Shown here piece after piece: positions 14,423 through 23,020 of a stretch of 26,016 bases of DNA (position 1 is the stretch's first letter; every line of letters begins with the position of its first letter). The stretch lies in the IMG/VR virus record IMGVR_UViG_3300035670_001126, positions 1-26,016 of that record; one strand, written 5' to 3'. Source of the stretch: a virus. The position numbers and the translations under genes are program-made. Under the pieces are notes generated by a model. It worked only from the letters and a program-made list of their open reading frames with translations. It had not been told where the DNA came from and searched no databases.

Positions 14423-14582
14423 TTTTATCAGCTACGAAGTGTTACTAAGGGAATGGCTACTAATTTCTACTGCATTTCCTGGATGGACACTTAGTGATAT
14501 CCAAGGATTAAGTCGAAGAGACCGTTTGAACTGGATTGAACTAGCCAGGGAGTACGGTAAGCTAAGGAAGAAAGATGGATGA
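14388..14582 (+). CDS. +1-frame extension of the tail chaperone (candidate programmed frameshift)
   Basis: Relative to the gene at 13604, the +1 frame is open from 14388 to the TGA at 14580 and has no ATG. Its only GTG (14439) lacks a ribosome-binding site. From 14415 it reads ASSFISYEVLLREWLL, then F-P-G-W-T-L-S-D-I-Q-G-L, then SRRDRLNWIELAREYGKLRK: a compact Trp-rich helical domain like the T-part of tail chaperone G/GT pairs. A slip at TTT-C (14411-14414) would let tRNA-Phe re-pair on TTC and give a 325-residue fusion. The TGA overlaps the tape-measure ATG at 14575. A -2 slip would reach the same frame. A separate short gene is less likely. Confidence 0.6.
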   Translation, partial: FRLTSGPCFASSFISYEVLLREWLLISTAFPGWTLSDIQGLSRRDRLNWIELAREYGKLRKKDG

Positions 14583-17004
14583 ACTTAACCAGAGTTTAGA
14601 CCAAGCTACGTCTAAATTCAGCAAGCTAGATAACTTGCTGAAGAGCATGGTTCGTAGCATGAACTCGCTCTCTGCTGGGATGTCAAAGGCCAGCAATAGT
14701 TTGTCATCTGTCGGATTTGGTGGGCAAACAGGTTTAGGTGGAGCGCAAAACCAAGGCGTCATGCAAGGCTCCATGGGAATGTTCTCCACTCCTCAAGCAG
14801 TGGCAGGAATTACTGCTGCCCGAGTAGGGCTTTCCGCAGTTGGAACCGCAGCCAACATGATGCCAGACGTTCAAGCAACGGTTGGAAGGGCATCCGCTTT
14901 CTATGTTGCGGGTCGAATGAGCGGCCAGAATTACCAACAGCTAGGTCTTGCTACCTCCCAAGCAATGCAGGGCGGTATTAGCCAACGAGGGATTACTGGA
15001 GTTGTTGGAGCTCAGTTTGCTACTGCGGGTATCATGGGTGGCTCTCAGCTTTATAACCAAGGACTTGCGTTTACTGCAGGTCAGTTTGGCTCTTTGGGAG
15101 TGGACAACCTAACTGCAGCCAAGTCTTTTATGAATACTTACTCAGGCTCTGGAGCGTCTGCTCTCATGAGGGGCTCGGGTATCATGCTTACCGACCCAAT
15201 GACTGGAAAGCAGCTTGGCACTAGACAACTTTTCCAGCAATTGGAAAGCAGAGTAGTAAATAACCCTAACCTAACCGTTGAGGGGATTAACAGTGCTGTT
15301 CGAAGTGGGTACTTGACTAGCTCTTTGTCTGGGGCAGGTTTGCAAGACGAAGGAATGCAACAAGCGTTTATTCAGTATCTAAGGGATAAAGCACAAGGAA
15401 AGTCCACGGCTTACCTAGAGGGTGACACAAGCGCCATGGGGGATAACCCACTGTCTGCTATTTCTAAAGTAGAAGGCGCTGCTGACCTAGCAATGGATAA
15501 GGCAACTCCTGCGTACCTTAGTGGAATTGAAACAGCTGCTGGAGCGCTGGTTACTCTAAATCAAGCAGCGGGAGATTTGGCCGCCCAGTTTGGTGCTCTT
15601 AAGTCCAGCATCTCTTACTTTACTGGAGACCCTACTGGTGGCGCACTTACAGGTGGGCTTGGCGCAGCTGGAGGAGCTGTTGCTCAGGGCGCTATGGCGT
15701 ATGGTGCAGCAAAGGCCTTTGGAGCGGGAAGAAACCCTGCAAGCAACACTAGGTCAGGACCAGCTGCTAGAGGACCAGGTAAGGTGACTCGGGCTGCTGG
15801 TGGTCGTGGTGGTGGTCTTATTGGTTCTGTTTTAGCGGTGCCAGACCTAATTAACGGAATTAGCACTGGGAACTCTACGGCAATTGGAGGCAGCATTGGC
15901 TCAATTGCAGGAGGTATTCTTGGCGGTGTTGTAGGAAGTGCCTTTGGTCCTGCTGGAACCATTGTCGGTGGTATGTTAGGTTCAATGGCGGGTGACTTTA
16001 TTGGCTCTGCTATTGGAGGGGCTATTGGTGGTGACAGCGGTGCCACTACGACTAGCTCCAACACAAACCAACCAACGGGAAAGTGGCTATCTCACCCCGT
16101 TGACCGACCAAACATAACCGCATACTTTGGACAGAAGTACAGCTCATTTGACCCTTCTAGGCTTGTTTGGCCTGACGGTCACCGAGGCATAGACTATGAG
16201 GCTACTGAAAGCACCACGGTTAAGGCCGCTGCTGACGGTCTTGCTTACTCAAAGAGCAGTGGGGCGCTAGGAAACTACGTGTTGATTGACCACCAAAATG
16301 GTTACTACACTTTCTACTGCCACCTAAGCAGCGTAAACGTAAGTGGACACGTAAAGCGGGGACAGTCCATAGGTAAAGCGGGTAACACAGGCAGTTCGAG
16401 TGGCGGCGTACACCTGCACTTTGCGTTGAGCACATCAGACAGTACTGCTAACGTAATTGACCCAGTTCCTTACCTAGGAGGTGCTCCGTCCTCTACTGGC
16501 ATGACTACTGGTACTAGTGAGGGGGTAGACTCTACTACTGGAGTAGCTACTACGGCCGCTAGTGCTGCTGGAGAAACTTACTGGAGCAACCCTTCAACCC
16601 AGGTAAACATTCAGGGTCTTGCAGGAGCAATGTCTTCTTCTGCTTCTAGCAACGGTGTCGGTGCAACAGGGGTCAACTCAACCTCTTCTTCTGGTTCTCC
16701 TGCCGCTTGGTATGGCCCAAATTCACGAGGGGCTGGAGCTACTGCTGCCCCTGGAGCTGCTACTGGTGTTGACTACGTTCCTCAAGATGGAATTTACCGC
16801 CTGCACCAAGGTGAATCAGTTTTGACTGCTCAAGAAACCGCTGCTCGTCGAGATGGCATGCGTGGCGGAGGAAAAGCGGGAAACAACATCACCATTAACG
16901 TAAACGTAAGCGATTTGTCCGAAGAAGAAGCCGTGAGATTTAGCAGAAGAGTAAAAGACATTCTTGAAAAAGAAACCATTTCTAACGCTGTAGGAAGGAA
17001 GTAG
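14575..17004 (+). CDS. Tape measure protein with M23 metallopeptidase domain
   Basis: 809 residues. The N-terminal helix (NQSLDQATSKFSKLDNLLKS), long Gly/Ala-rich middle, hydrophobic Gly-zipper-like stretch at about 437-487 (SIGSIAGGILGGVVGSAFG) and the tail Y-V-P-Q-D-G-I-Y-R-L-H-Q-G-E-S-V-L-T-A-Q-E are tape-measure features. Residues about 500-640 are an M23/lysostaphin-like peptidase: H536-x3-D540 in G-H-R-G-I-D-Y, a Y-V-L-I-D-H strand, and the H613-L-H615 motif, so all zinc ligands are present. It sets tail length inside the tube and probably cuts peptidoglycan cross-links as the tube enters the wall. The start overlaps the frameshift ORF's stop. Confidence 0.92.
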   Translation: MDELNQSLDQATSKFSKLDNLLKSMVRSMNSLSAGMSKASNSLSSVGFGGQTGLGGAQNQGVMQGSMGMFSTPQAVAGITAARVGLSAVGTAANMMPDVQATVGRASAFYVAGRMSGQNYQQLGLATSQAMQGGISQRGITGVVGAQFATAGIMGGSQLYNQGLAFTAGQFGSLGVDNLTAAKSFMNTYSGSGASALMRGSGIMLTDPMTGKQLGTRQLFQQLESRVVNNPNLTVEGINSAVRSGYLTSSLSGAGLQDEGMQQAFIQYLRDKAQGKSTAYLEGDTSAMGDNPLSAISKVEGAADLAMDKATPAYLSGIETAAGALVTLNQAAGDLAAQFGALKSSISYFTGDPTGGALTGGLGAAGGAVAQGAMAYGAAKAFGAGRNPASNTRSGPAARGPGKVTRAAGGRGGGLIGSVLAVPDLINGISTGNSTAIGGSIGSIAGGILGGVVGSAFGPAGTIVGGMLGSMAGDFIGSAIGGAIGGDSGATTTSSNTNQPTGKWLSHPVDRPNITAYFGQKYSSFDPSRLVWPDGHRGIDYEATESTTVKAAADGLAYSKSSGALGNYVLIDHQNGYYTFYCHLSSVNVSGHVKRGQSIGKAGNTGSSSGGVHLHFALSTSDSTANVIDPVPYLGGAPSSTGMTTGTSEGVDSTTGVATTAASAAGETYWSNPSTQVNIQGLAGAMSSSASSNGVGATGVNSTSSSGSPAAWYGPNSRGAGATAAPGAATGVDYVPQDGIYRLHQGESVLTAQETAARRDGMRGGGKAGNNITINVNVSDLSEEEAVRFSRRVKDILEKETISNAVGRK

Positions 17005-17007
17005 TAA

Positions 17008-18270
17008 ATGGATGCATCCGACCTAAGAGGGCGTACCGCTACTTCTACAGAGGTATACGACAAGTGGTACAAGGGCTACATCAAAGATTTAAACGCAGGA
17101 AAGTTTAATGTAAATAAAGAAGCAAAGAACACTGCTCTTGAACAGGGCTGGACAGCTGCGCAACAAGATGTAGACATTTGGTACGCAAGACTACAGGCAA
17201 TCATTAAGACGGGCGCTACTGGGTGGCCTACGAAGTACTTTAATCCAACCCAAGCACCACCTGCTCCTACTCCACCTTTTGGAACAAAGCTGTTTACAAA
17301 GGCCGAAGTAGAGTTCAATTTAAACGTGGCTAAAAAGGTCAGAGATAAAGCATGGGATGCGCTAGAAAAGTCTCCAGAAACCTTTGACCGACAAGACCAA
17401 AGGCTACAAAACGTTGCTGCCACAAAAGTTGTAACCACGTCTCCAAGAACCCCTACGAAATACAACGTTCCCTCTGTCAGAGAGGCGTACCACGCTTCAA
17501 GCGCTGCTTTCTTAGAGTCTTACGAGGACGATGGCATCAATGCTCCTGCTCAAGTAAAGCAGGCAATTGACTTGTGGACAACTTATGCTAAAAACGGTAA
17601 CAGCAAGGGAATGATTCAATCTTTAAACTGGCTACCTTCGACTGTGGCTGAGCAGGTTGTCCCTAAAGAACTCTTTGGAGGAAGACCCCTGTATGGAATC
17701 CAAGGGTTCCAGTTTCTCTACAACCCTAACCGAATTGACATGAGCTTTAATGGGGTCCAGGGTATTGACGTTGCTGCGGCAATTCAAGACTCACAAAACT
17801 TCAACCTTCTTGGAACTAGCGATGCTCCAAGCACTGTTAGTTTTTCAATTCTCATTAACCGAATGCTGGACATGAAGTACCTAAGCACTCAGGGAATGAG
17901 AGACAAGTTTAAAATCGAAAACGTTTATGGAAACAACTTCAAAGTAAATAACGTTGATTTAACGCAAATTTATCAGAAGGGAACAATGTATGACGTTGAG
18001 TTTTTGCTTGGCACTCTAACTGGGTTCCAAATGCCAAATCCAATTACTGGAAGGTACAGCACTGACGTAGGGTTCATCGGAGCTCGCCCTGTGGAGTTGC
18101 ACTTAGGACCTAATCTTAGATACATAGTACGAATTGACAGCTTTAGCCTTTCTCACAAGGCGTTTAACCGAAGAATGGTGCCAATCTACACTGAACTGGA
18201 ACTCACCTGTGGTCGACTACCTTGGGGATATAACAAGTCAACTACGACTCTACCTGGCAGTGTTTCTTAA
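17008..18270 (+). CDS. Baseplate hub/tube-associated protein
   Basis: 420 residues, starting three bases after the tape-measure stop. The N-terminal 170 residues are helical and charged (ALEQGWTAAQQDVDIWYARL), with a Pro-rich patch Q-A-P-P-A-P-T-P-P-F. From about residue 228 a beta domain begins (YGIQGFQFLYNPNRIDMSFN), continues with FSILINRMLDMKYLS and ends R-Y-I-V-R-I-D-S-F-S-L-S-H-K-A-F-N-R-R-M-V-P. This second half resembles tube-initiating or hub adaptor proteins that sit between tape measure and baseplate, comparable in place to T4 gp48/gp54. The assignment is from context and pattern. Confidence 0.6.
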   Translation: MDASDLRGRTATSTEVYDKWYKGYIKDLNAGKFNVNKEAKNTALEQGWTAAQQDVDIWYARLQAIIKTGATGWPTKYFNPTQAPPAPTPPFGTKLFTKAEVEFNLNVAKKVRDKAWDALEKSPETFDRQDQRLQNVAATKVVTTSPRTPTKYNVPSVREAYHASSAAFLESYEDDGINAPAQVKQAIDLWTTYAKNGNSKGMIQSLNWLPSTVAEQVVPKELFGGRPLYGIQGFQFLYNPNRIDMSFNGVQGIDVAAAIQDSQNFNLLGTSDAPSTVSFSILINRMLDMKYLSTQGMRDKFKIENVYGNNFKVNNVDLTQIYQKGTMYDVEFLLGTLTGFQMPNPITGRYSTDVGFIGARPVELHLGPNLRYIVRIDSFSLSHKAFNRRMVPIYTELELTCGRLPWGYNKSTTTLPGSVS

Positions 18271-18285
18271 AGACTGGAGAAGCAA

Positions 18286-18564
18286 ATGATTTATGCAGAT
18301 AGTAGATACGCCTCTGGCAACGTATACAGAGCGCAAAACCCTAAGACTGGGCAGTTTGTCATCTCAGTTGACCGAGTGTTTGAAGAATCTTCCGTGGAGT
18401 TCTTTACTTACGTCTGGGTAGAACGAGACCGTCCAGATTTGATTGCTTCCAAGTTTTTAAACGACCCAAACAAGTGGTGGTTAATTATGGACTATAACCC
18501 AGAAGTTATCGACGGTATGTCAATTCCTGTAGGAACGTCTATAAGGATACCGAATGTCAGATAA
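18286..18564 (+). CDS. LysM-like / gp53-type baseplate protein
   Basis: 92 residues. The C-terminal part, R-D-R-P-D-L-I-A-S-K-F-L, then N-K-W-W-L-I-M-D-Y-N-P, then M-S-I-P-V-G-T-S-I-R-I-P, follows the LysM pattern (helix, N-P loop, P-x-G-x-x-I-x-I-P strand) that also occurs in T4 gp53 and in Afp7-type hub proteins of contractile systems. The N-terminal half is beta-rich. In contractile baseplates this protein usually clamps the hub-tube junction rather than binding peptidoglycan. The ribosome-binding site is TGGAGAAGC. It overlaps the next gene by 11 bases. Confidence 0.78.
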   Translation: MIYADSRYASGNVYRAQNPKTGQFVISVDRVFEESSVEFFTYVWVERDRPDLIASKFLNDPNKWWLIMDYNPEVIDGMSIPVGTSIRIPNVR

Positions 18565-19825
18565 CAACGGCCAGTATCGGTATGGGACTAAGTATTCAGT
18601 AGAGTTCCCTTTACTGCCTTCTCTAACTCACCCTGCTCGTAAGGCATACTTACAGCAAACCCAGGGCCAGCACGACATTTTGACGTTAGAGTTCTCTGTT
18701 ACCAGCTCTCTTTGGGCCAAGCTACTCGCTACTGGAGTACCCGTCAGGTTTAAGTGGGAAACGGGAAAATACAAAGGAGAGTGGCTGGGTTATGTCCATT
18801 CAGTAAAACAGAACTGGGCCAAGGCAACTCAAAATGTTATGGAAGTAGTTTGCCTAGGAAGCACTTTTCCATTAAAAAACAGTAACAGCGAAGTATTTAA
18901 AAACGTCAGTATTCCTCAGGCTGTAGAAAAAATTGCTAAAAAATTTGGCTACAAGTTTGTGACCAAATCTCACCCCCTTCGTTTTTCTACTCTAACTATG
19001 GTGGGAGACGTTTCTTACTGGGAATGGATTCAGCAACTAGCAGTGGCAATTGGGTACGGGGTAGTAGTAAACGGCACTGAACTTCAATTCTTACCGTTAG
19101 ATGACTTGATTAATAGAGGTTCTTACAGTGCCCCTGTGCTAAGTGCCGAGTCAAAAATGCTACCGACAAATGTTGGATTTATTGACAAAAAACTAGACCA
19201 CATAGAAATTGTCAGTGGCGATTACCTAGAGGGCGGGTTTGGGCAACCTCGTACTAACAAACTTATGGGTGGGGTAGACGCTCTTACTGGACGAGTGTTT
19301 TCTAAAAAGGGTGTTCCATCCGAAGTGGGGCGAAATGTACGTAACTCAGTTACAGACGTTATCTTTGATGAAGTAGTAGCGAGCGCTGTAGTGGATACCC
19401 CTAAAATGGCTACAGAGCTGTCTAAAGGAGCAGCGCAAGCAGCCCGACTTACTCTTCCAGCAAAAATTAGATGTCAGGGTGACCCAAGAATTAAACCTTT
19501 TTCTCCTATCTACATCGAAGGAAGCGGAGAAGAGACTGACGGGTTTTGGGTTGTAACTAAAGCTGTTCACATGTTTTCTTTAATTGGGGAATATCAAATG
19601 GAAGTGTCTGCTCTTACTGACGGAAAGGGTCCTAACAAGGAAGCCCCTTTTAGAAAAGCGACTGGGTCTGCGGTTGGAATGATAGACTTAGAAAGCGCTT
19701 TAAATAAGCAGAATGTGCAAAGTAACACTCTGTCTGGAAAAACAGTTCTTGATGTAAAAGTCCCAATTGTTAAGCAGACTGGACAGGGATTTAATAAGAC
19801 TCCTGCTAGATGGAAGGCAACGTAA
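18554..19825 (+). CDS. Baseplate hub protein, gpD/gp27/VgrG-N-like
   Basis: 423 residues. After an N-terminal strand (YGTKYSVEFPLLPSLTHPAR) comes a hub-like part: H-D-I-L-T-L-E-F-S-V, a P-V-R-F-K-W-E-T-G loop, WLGYVHSVKQNWAK and a helix-strand portion ending in S-I-P-Q-A-V-E-K-I-A-K-K-F-G-Y, then YWEWIQQLAVAIGYGVVV. This combination of a G-Y-V-H-S-V-K strand with the I-P-Q-A-V-E-K-I-A helix is typical of late-control-gene-D and T4 gp27 hubs. It would form the trimeric hub that carries the spike. It lacks the OB and needle parts, which the protein at 22081 supplies separately. Confidence 0.8.
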   Translation: MSDNNGQYRYGTKYSVEFPLLPSLTHPARKAYLQQTQGQHDILTLEFSVTSSLWAKLLATGVPVRFKWETGKYKGEWLGYVHSVKQNWAKATQNVMEVVCLGSTFPLKNSNSEVFKNVSIPQAVEKIAKKFGYKFVTKSHPLRFSTLTMVGDVSYWEWIQQLAVAIGYGVVVNGTELQFLPLDDLINRGSYSAPVLSAESKMLPTNVGFIDKKLDHIEIVSGDYLEGGFGQPRTNKLMGGVDALTGRVFSKKGVPSEVGRNVRNSVTDVIFDEVVASAVVDTPKMATELSKGAAQAARLTLPAKIRCQGDPRIKPFSPIYIEGSGEETDGFWVVTKAVHMFSLIGEYQMEVSALTDGKGPNKEAPFRKATGSAVGMIDLESALNKQNVQSNTLSGKTVLDVKVPIVKQTGQGFNKTPARWKAT

Positions 19826-20247
19826 TGCCACAGACATACAACTCTCCTAAAGAGGTCACTGTAGCCCTACCATTCAGCGTTGACTCTTACGGAAACATAG
19901 CCACTGCAAGCACTCCAGAGAAAATCTGGGCTGCCCGTGTCTACTCCACTCTTACGACTGCTTTGGGAGAAAGGGTGTTTCTTCCTAGCTTTGGAACTCG
20001 ACTAGCAGAGTATGTCCTAGATACAACCTCGGTTGCTTCTGAAGGAATCTCTTCTGAAATTAGAAACGCCTTTAATTCTTTTCTTTCTGACTTGGAAATC
20101 TTGACTCTGGATTCCTACCTAAATGAGTCTGACAAGGTTTTTTACGTCGAACTAACTTACAAGCTACCTAATCAAAATGAGGCCAGTACCATTGTCGGAG
20201 TAACCACCCTGACAGCAAATGGCTTGGCTATTGAGGAACTACGATGA
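19825..20247 (+). CDS. Baseplate wedge protein, gp25/GPW-like
   Basis: 140 residues from the ATG at 19825, which overlaps the previous stop (TAATG); an upstream ATG at 19810 would add five residues and seems less likely. Key parts: VALPFSVDSYGNIATASTPE, then A-R-V-Y-S-T-L-T-T-A-L-G-E-R-V-F-L-P-S-F-G-T-R-L, then the helix of E-I-R-N-A-F-N-S-F and a last F-Y-V-E-L-T-Y strand. G-E-R-V-F-L-P-S-F-G-T is the gp25 hallmark. It links baseplate wedges to the sheath and starts sheath assembly. The Baseplate_J gene follows with an ATGA overlap, the usual order. Confidence 0.9.
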   Translation: MPQTYNSPKEVTVALPFSVDSYGNIATASTPEKIWAARVYSTLTTALGERVFLPSFGTRLAEYVLDTTSVASEGISSEIRNAFNSFLSDLEILTLDSYLNESDKVFYVELTYKLPNQNEASTIVGVTTLTANGLAIEELR

Positions 20248-22079
20248 CCGCTAATGTGAACCCTATTCCAGTTGCTATTGACTACACCAGTCGTGACTAC
20301 TACTCACTGCGTGAGGACCTAATTGCCCGAGTCAAAGCACGTGTTCCAAACTGGACAGGAACAGACGAAGCTGACTTTGGCGTAGCTTTTGTTGAAGCCA
20401 TGGCTTACATGGGCGACATTATGAGCTACTACATTGACAGGGTGGCTAACGAAGGGAACATCCTTACTGCAACTCAAAGGCAGTCCATACTTGAGCTTGC
20501 TGCTAGTTACGGGTACACTCCTTCTGGATTTGTTTCTGCTACATGTGACCTAACGTTTACCAACTCAAGCACGTCTCCCATAACTATCCCTGCAAACACT
20601 CAATTTTCTGTTGAGATACAGTACCGAGACATTGTTCAAGATATTGTTTTTGCTTTGAACTCTCAGACGGTAGTTCCTGCTAGTGGCTCGATTGTAGCAA
20701 CTGCTAGGCATGCCGAGCTGGTTCATGCACGAAGTGAAAACGCAGCTGACGAGCTAGTGGTCAATGACATAGCAGGAGAACTTGTCGGAGTTTCGACTGG
20801 TCTACCTGGACAAGAGTTTGTTCTTTCTGAAAACCAAGTTGTAGATGGTTCTGTAAAGGTGTTCATTAGAAATGGCAACGAGTATGACCAGTGGGACCAA
20901 GTAATTCACCTAACTGACTTTGGTCCAACAGATTCAGTGTACAGTCTAAGATTTGACGCTAATAACTACGTCTATGTCATGTTTGGAGATGGAGTCTCTG
21001 GCTCTATCCCTGGCGCTGGTTCATACATAAAAGTTCAGTACGAAGCAGGTGGAGGAACTGCAGGAAACATTTCTGACAATTTCTTGTTTTATTTTTTCCA
21101 AGACGCCCCTGGTGTTACCAGCACAATTGACTGGACAGACCTGACTATTCAAAACGCAGTAGCTACTGGTGGAATTGACCCAGAAACTGATGAAAACATT
21201 CGGGCTTTAGCCCCACTAGCGCTTTCTGCTATGAATAGAGTGGTTACTCTAGAGGACTTTGAGAATTACGCACTGTCTCTTCCTCTAGTTGGAAAAGCGG
21301 ACGCTACTGCGGCGTCTCGTTCGTCAGTAACGCTGTATGTAGCTCCGTACAGAGATGACAGGTCCACAGACCTGTACCCTGGATACAACACAACGAACAC
21401 TGTTGTAGGACAGGAACTGCTAAACATCATAACTAGCGTTAAGGACAACTTGTCTGACAAGCTTCAAATCGGAACAAGCCTGACGGTATCTCCTCCAACG
21501 TATGTCCCTGTTTCTCTAGAGATTGGCTACATTAAACGGCCTCAGTTCACTCACGAGCAAGTGCTAGAAAAACTAAAGTTGTCACTTCTTTCAGTGTTTG
21601 GGTACAACTACATGACTTTTGGGGACACTTTACGTCCAGAAGAAGTGGAGTTTGAACTAAGAAAAGTTGATGGAGTGCTTTCTGTAAAGGTCATCTCTTT
21701 ATACAGAAGCAGCTTAACTGCATCTCGTAACACTCTAATAGGTGCAAGTGGTGAAATCTTTGTATTCAATGAAGACGACTTGATTGTGCACCCTGACCCA
21801 GCTCTTTCAGCAATCACACTTCCTACTCCTTACGTTGTTTCGCCTGTATTTGAAAGCACCACTTTTGAGTACACAGTAGAAGCGGCTACAGGAAACCTTG
21901 ATGTGACCTTAGGGCTGTTTGACTCTGCGTCTACAGTTACTGTAAATGGCACATCTCAGTCTGTAGTTAGCGGAGAGGTTGACTTTACCGCAACAGTGCC
22001 TGGTTCTTCGGAGATTGAAGTAACTAGCGCTGACGGTACCACATCTACTGTCTACACCATTACTTTTAGCGCTGAGTGA
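20244..22079 (+). CDS. Baseplate J/gp6-like wedge protein with C-terminal cadherin-like domain
   Basis: 611 residues. The start (AIDYTSRDYYSLREDLIARV) and D-E-A-D-F-G-V-A-F-V-E-A-M-A-Y-M-G-D are typical of gp6/Baseplate_J wedge proteins. The middle has a V-Y-S-L-R-F-D-A-N-N-Y and F-G-D-G-V-S-G strand pair and A-T-G-G-I-D-P-E-T-D-E-N-I-R, the latter a strong Baseplate_J mark. Residues about 517-611 are added: L-S-A-I-T-L-P, Y-V-V-S-P-V-F-E-S-T-T-F-E-Y-T-V and a closing Y-T-I-T-F-S, the pattern of a cadherin-like beta-sandwich (PF12733). This extra domain may be exposed on the baseplate rim and bind glycans, but that is inference. Confidence 0.88.
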   Translation: MTANVNPIPVAIDYTSRDYYSLREDLIARVKARVPNWTGTDEADFGVAFVEAMAYMGDIMSYYIDRVANEGNILTATQRQSILELAASYGYTPSGFVSATCDLTFTNSSTSPITIPANTQFSVEIQYRDIVQDIVFALNSQTVVPASGSIVATARHAELVHARSENAADELVVNDIAGELVGVSTGLPGQEFVLSENQVVDGSVKVFIRNGNEYDQWDQVIHLTDFGPTDSVYSLRFDANNYVYVMFGDGVSGSIPGAGSYIKVQYEAGGGTAGNISDNFLFYFFQDAPGVTSTIDWTDLTIQNAVATGGIDPETDENIRALAPLALSAMNRVVTLEDFENYALSLPLVGKADATAASRSSVTLYVAPYRDDRSTDLYPGYNTTNTVVGQELLNIITSVKDNLSDKLQIGTSLTVSPPTYVPVSLEIGYIKRPQFTHEQVLEKLKLSLLSVFGYNYMTFGDTLRPEEVEFELRKVDGVLSVKVISLYRSSLTASRNTLIGASGEIFVFNEDDLIVHPDPALSAITLPTPYVVSPVFESTTFEYTVEAATGNLDVTLGLFDSASTVTVNGTSQSVVSGEVDFTATVPGSSEIEVTSADGTTSTVYTITFSAE

Positions 22080-22080
22080 T

Positions 22081-22533
22081 ATGTCTGACGTATCTATTGC
22101 TCCTGGTGTCTACAGGGGGGTCGTTGCAGATAACAGGGACCCCCTAAATAAAAACAGACTAAAGCTAAAAGTCCCTCAATTGCTACAAAACCATGTAACA
22201 GACTGGGCATGGCCTATTGAGACGTTTACCATTTCAACAAGCTTGCCAAAGCCAGGGCAAATGGTTTGGGTCATGTTTGAGGGTGGTAACCCTATGTGGC
22301 CAGTGTGGGCGGGTACGTTTAGCCTTACAACGGGCAACACTGGTGACTACATGTTTAATGCTATTTCAAACATTGCCGCATTGAACACTTTGTCAGCCTA
22401 CTTAAAAACCACCACAGCCCCAGACGGGGTCAGGAGCATTGACATGCTTGCCACTCTGACAGCTATGGCCACAGCCCTTAAAAACCACGAGCAACGAATT
22501 ACCGCCGAAGAGAACAAGCCAGACTTGACGTAG
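22081..22533 (+). CDS. Baseplate spike OB-fold protein, gp5-like
   Basis: 150 residues, starting one base after the wedge gene's stop. The opening A-P-G-V-Y-R-G-V-V-A-D-N-R-D-P-L, then N-R-L-K-L-K-V-P-Q-L, W-A-W-P and G-Q-M-V-W-V-M-F-E-G-G-N-P, ending P-V-W-A-G-T-F, is the Gp5/VgrG OB pattern. The rest is a short helix (LATLTAMATALKNHEQRI). No lysozyme domain and no repeated beta-helix are encoded, unlike T4 gp5. It would bind the hub and form a short spike base, with tip and cell-wall cutting supplied elsewhere. Confidence 0.8.
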   Translation: MSDVSIAPGVYRGVVADNRDPLNKNRLKLKVPQLLQNHVTDWAWPIETFTISTSLPKPGQMVWVMFEGGNPMWPVWAGTFSLTTGNTGDYMFNAISNIAALNTLSAYLKTTTAPDGVRSIDMLATLTAMATALKNHEQRITAEENKPDLT

Positions 22534-22589
22534 TTCACTGGGTTTATTGCCTTAAGAACCGTCAAAATAGAACTAGATTTAGGAGACAT

Positions 22590-23018
22590 ATGCCAGCGTC
22601 ATACCCCACTTCAGTTAAAACGTTTACTAATAGACAAGACCTAAGAGACCTCGTCGTAGCTGCTGACGTGAACATCATTTATGATGAAGTCACTGCAATT
22701 GAGACTGAGCTTGGAGTAAACCCAAGTGAAAGTGCGGGCTGGTCAGGCTCTTTTAGCAATACTCAAACTTCATGGTCGTCTGTTTCTGCTCGACTTCAGA
22801 ACATTGAGTATGGTCTACAAAAGACTTTTACAGAGAGAGTGTCTACTCTAGGCGGCTCGATTGTTGTTCCTTCATCTTCTAGCGTGATTGGACTTAGAGT
22901 CAGAGCTGCTTCTGGACAGACTGCGAATTTAGTTGAGTTTAGAAACTCGTCGGATACTTTAGTGACGGCTATCACTGCGTCCGGAAACATCAGCATAATT
23001 GACGGTGGCACTGCCTAG
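22590..23018 (+). CDS. Baseplate-proximal fibre/minor tail protein
   Basis: 142 residues; TTAGGAGAC lies before ATG. The N-terminus (SYPTSVKTFTNRQDLRDLVV, then A-D-V-N-I-I-Y-D-E-V-T-A-I-E) is a helical module I have seen at the head of many actinophage minor tail proteins. The end (ASGQTANLVEFRNSSDTLVT, A-S-G-N-I-S-I-I) is a short beta fibre part of the same type. It is likely a minor structural protein attached near the wedge, with a fibre-like C-terminus. A truncated fibre is also possible. Confidence 0.6.
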   Translation: MPASYPTSVKTFTNRQDLRDLVVAADVNIIYDEVTAIETELGVNPSESAGWSGSFSNTQTSWSSVSARLQNIEYGLQKTFTERVSTLGGSIVVPSSSSVIGLRVRAASGQTANLVEFRNSSDTLVTAITASGNISIIDGGTA

Positions 23019-23020
23019 AA

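Noticed and set aside
14439-14582. Independent small gene from GTG 14439
   Set aside because: There is no ribosome-binding site upstream of the GTG, and the conserved-looking part begins before it; the frameshift explanation is preferred but not proven.
15684-16064. Minus-strand Pro-rich frame of 126 codons
   Set aside because: It is opposite the Gly-rich part of the tape measure; Gly codons read as Pro on the other strand.
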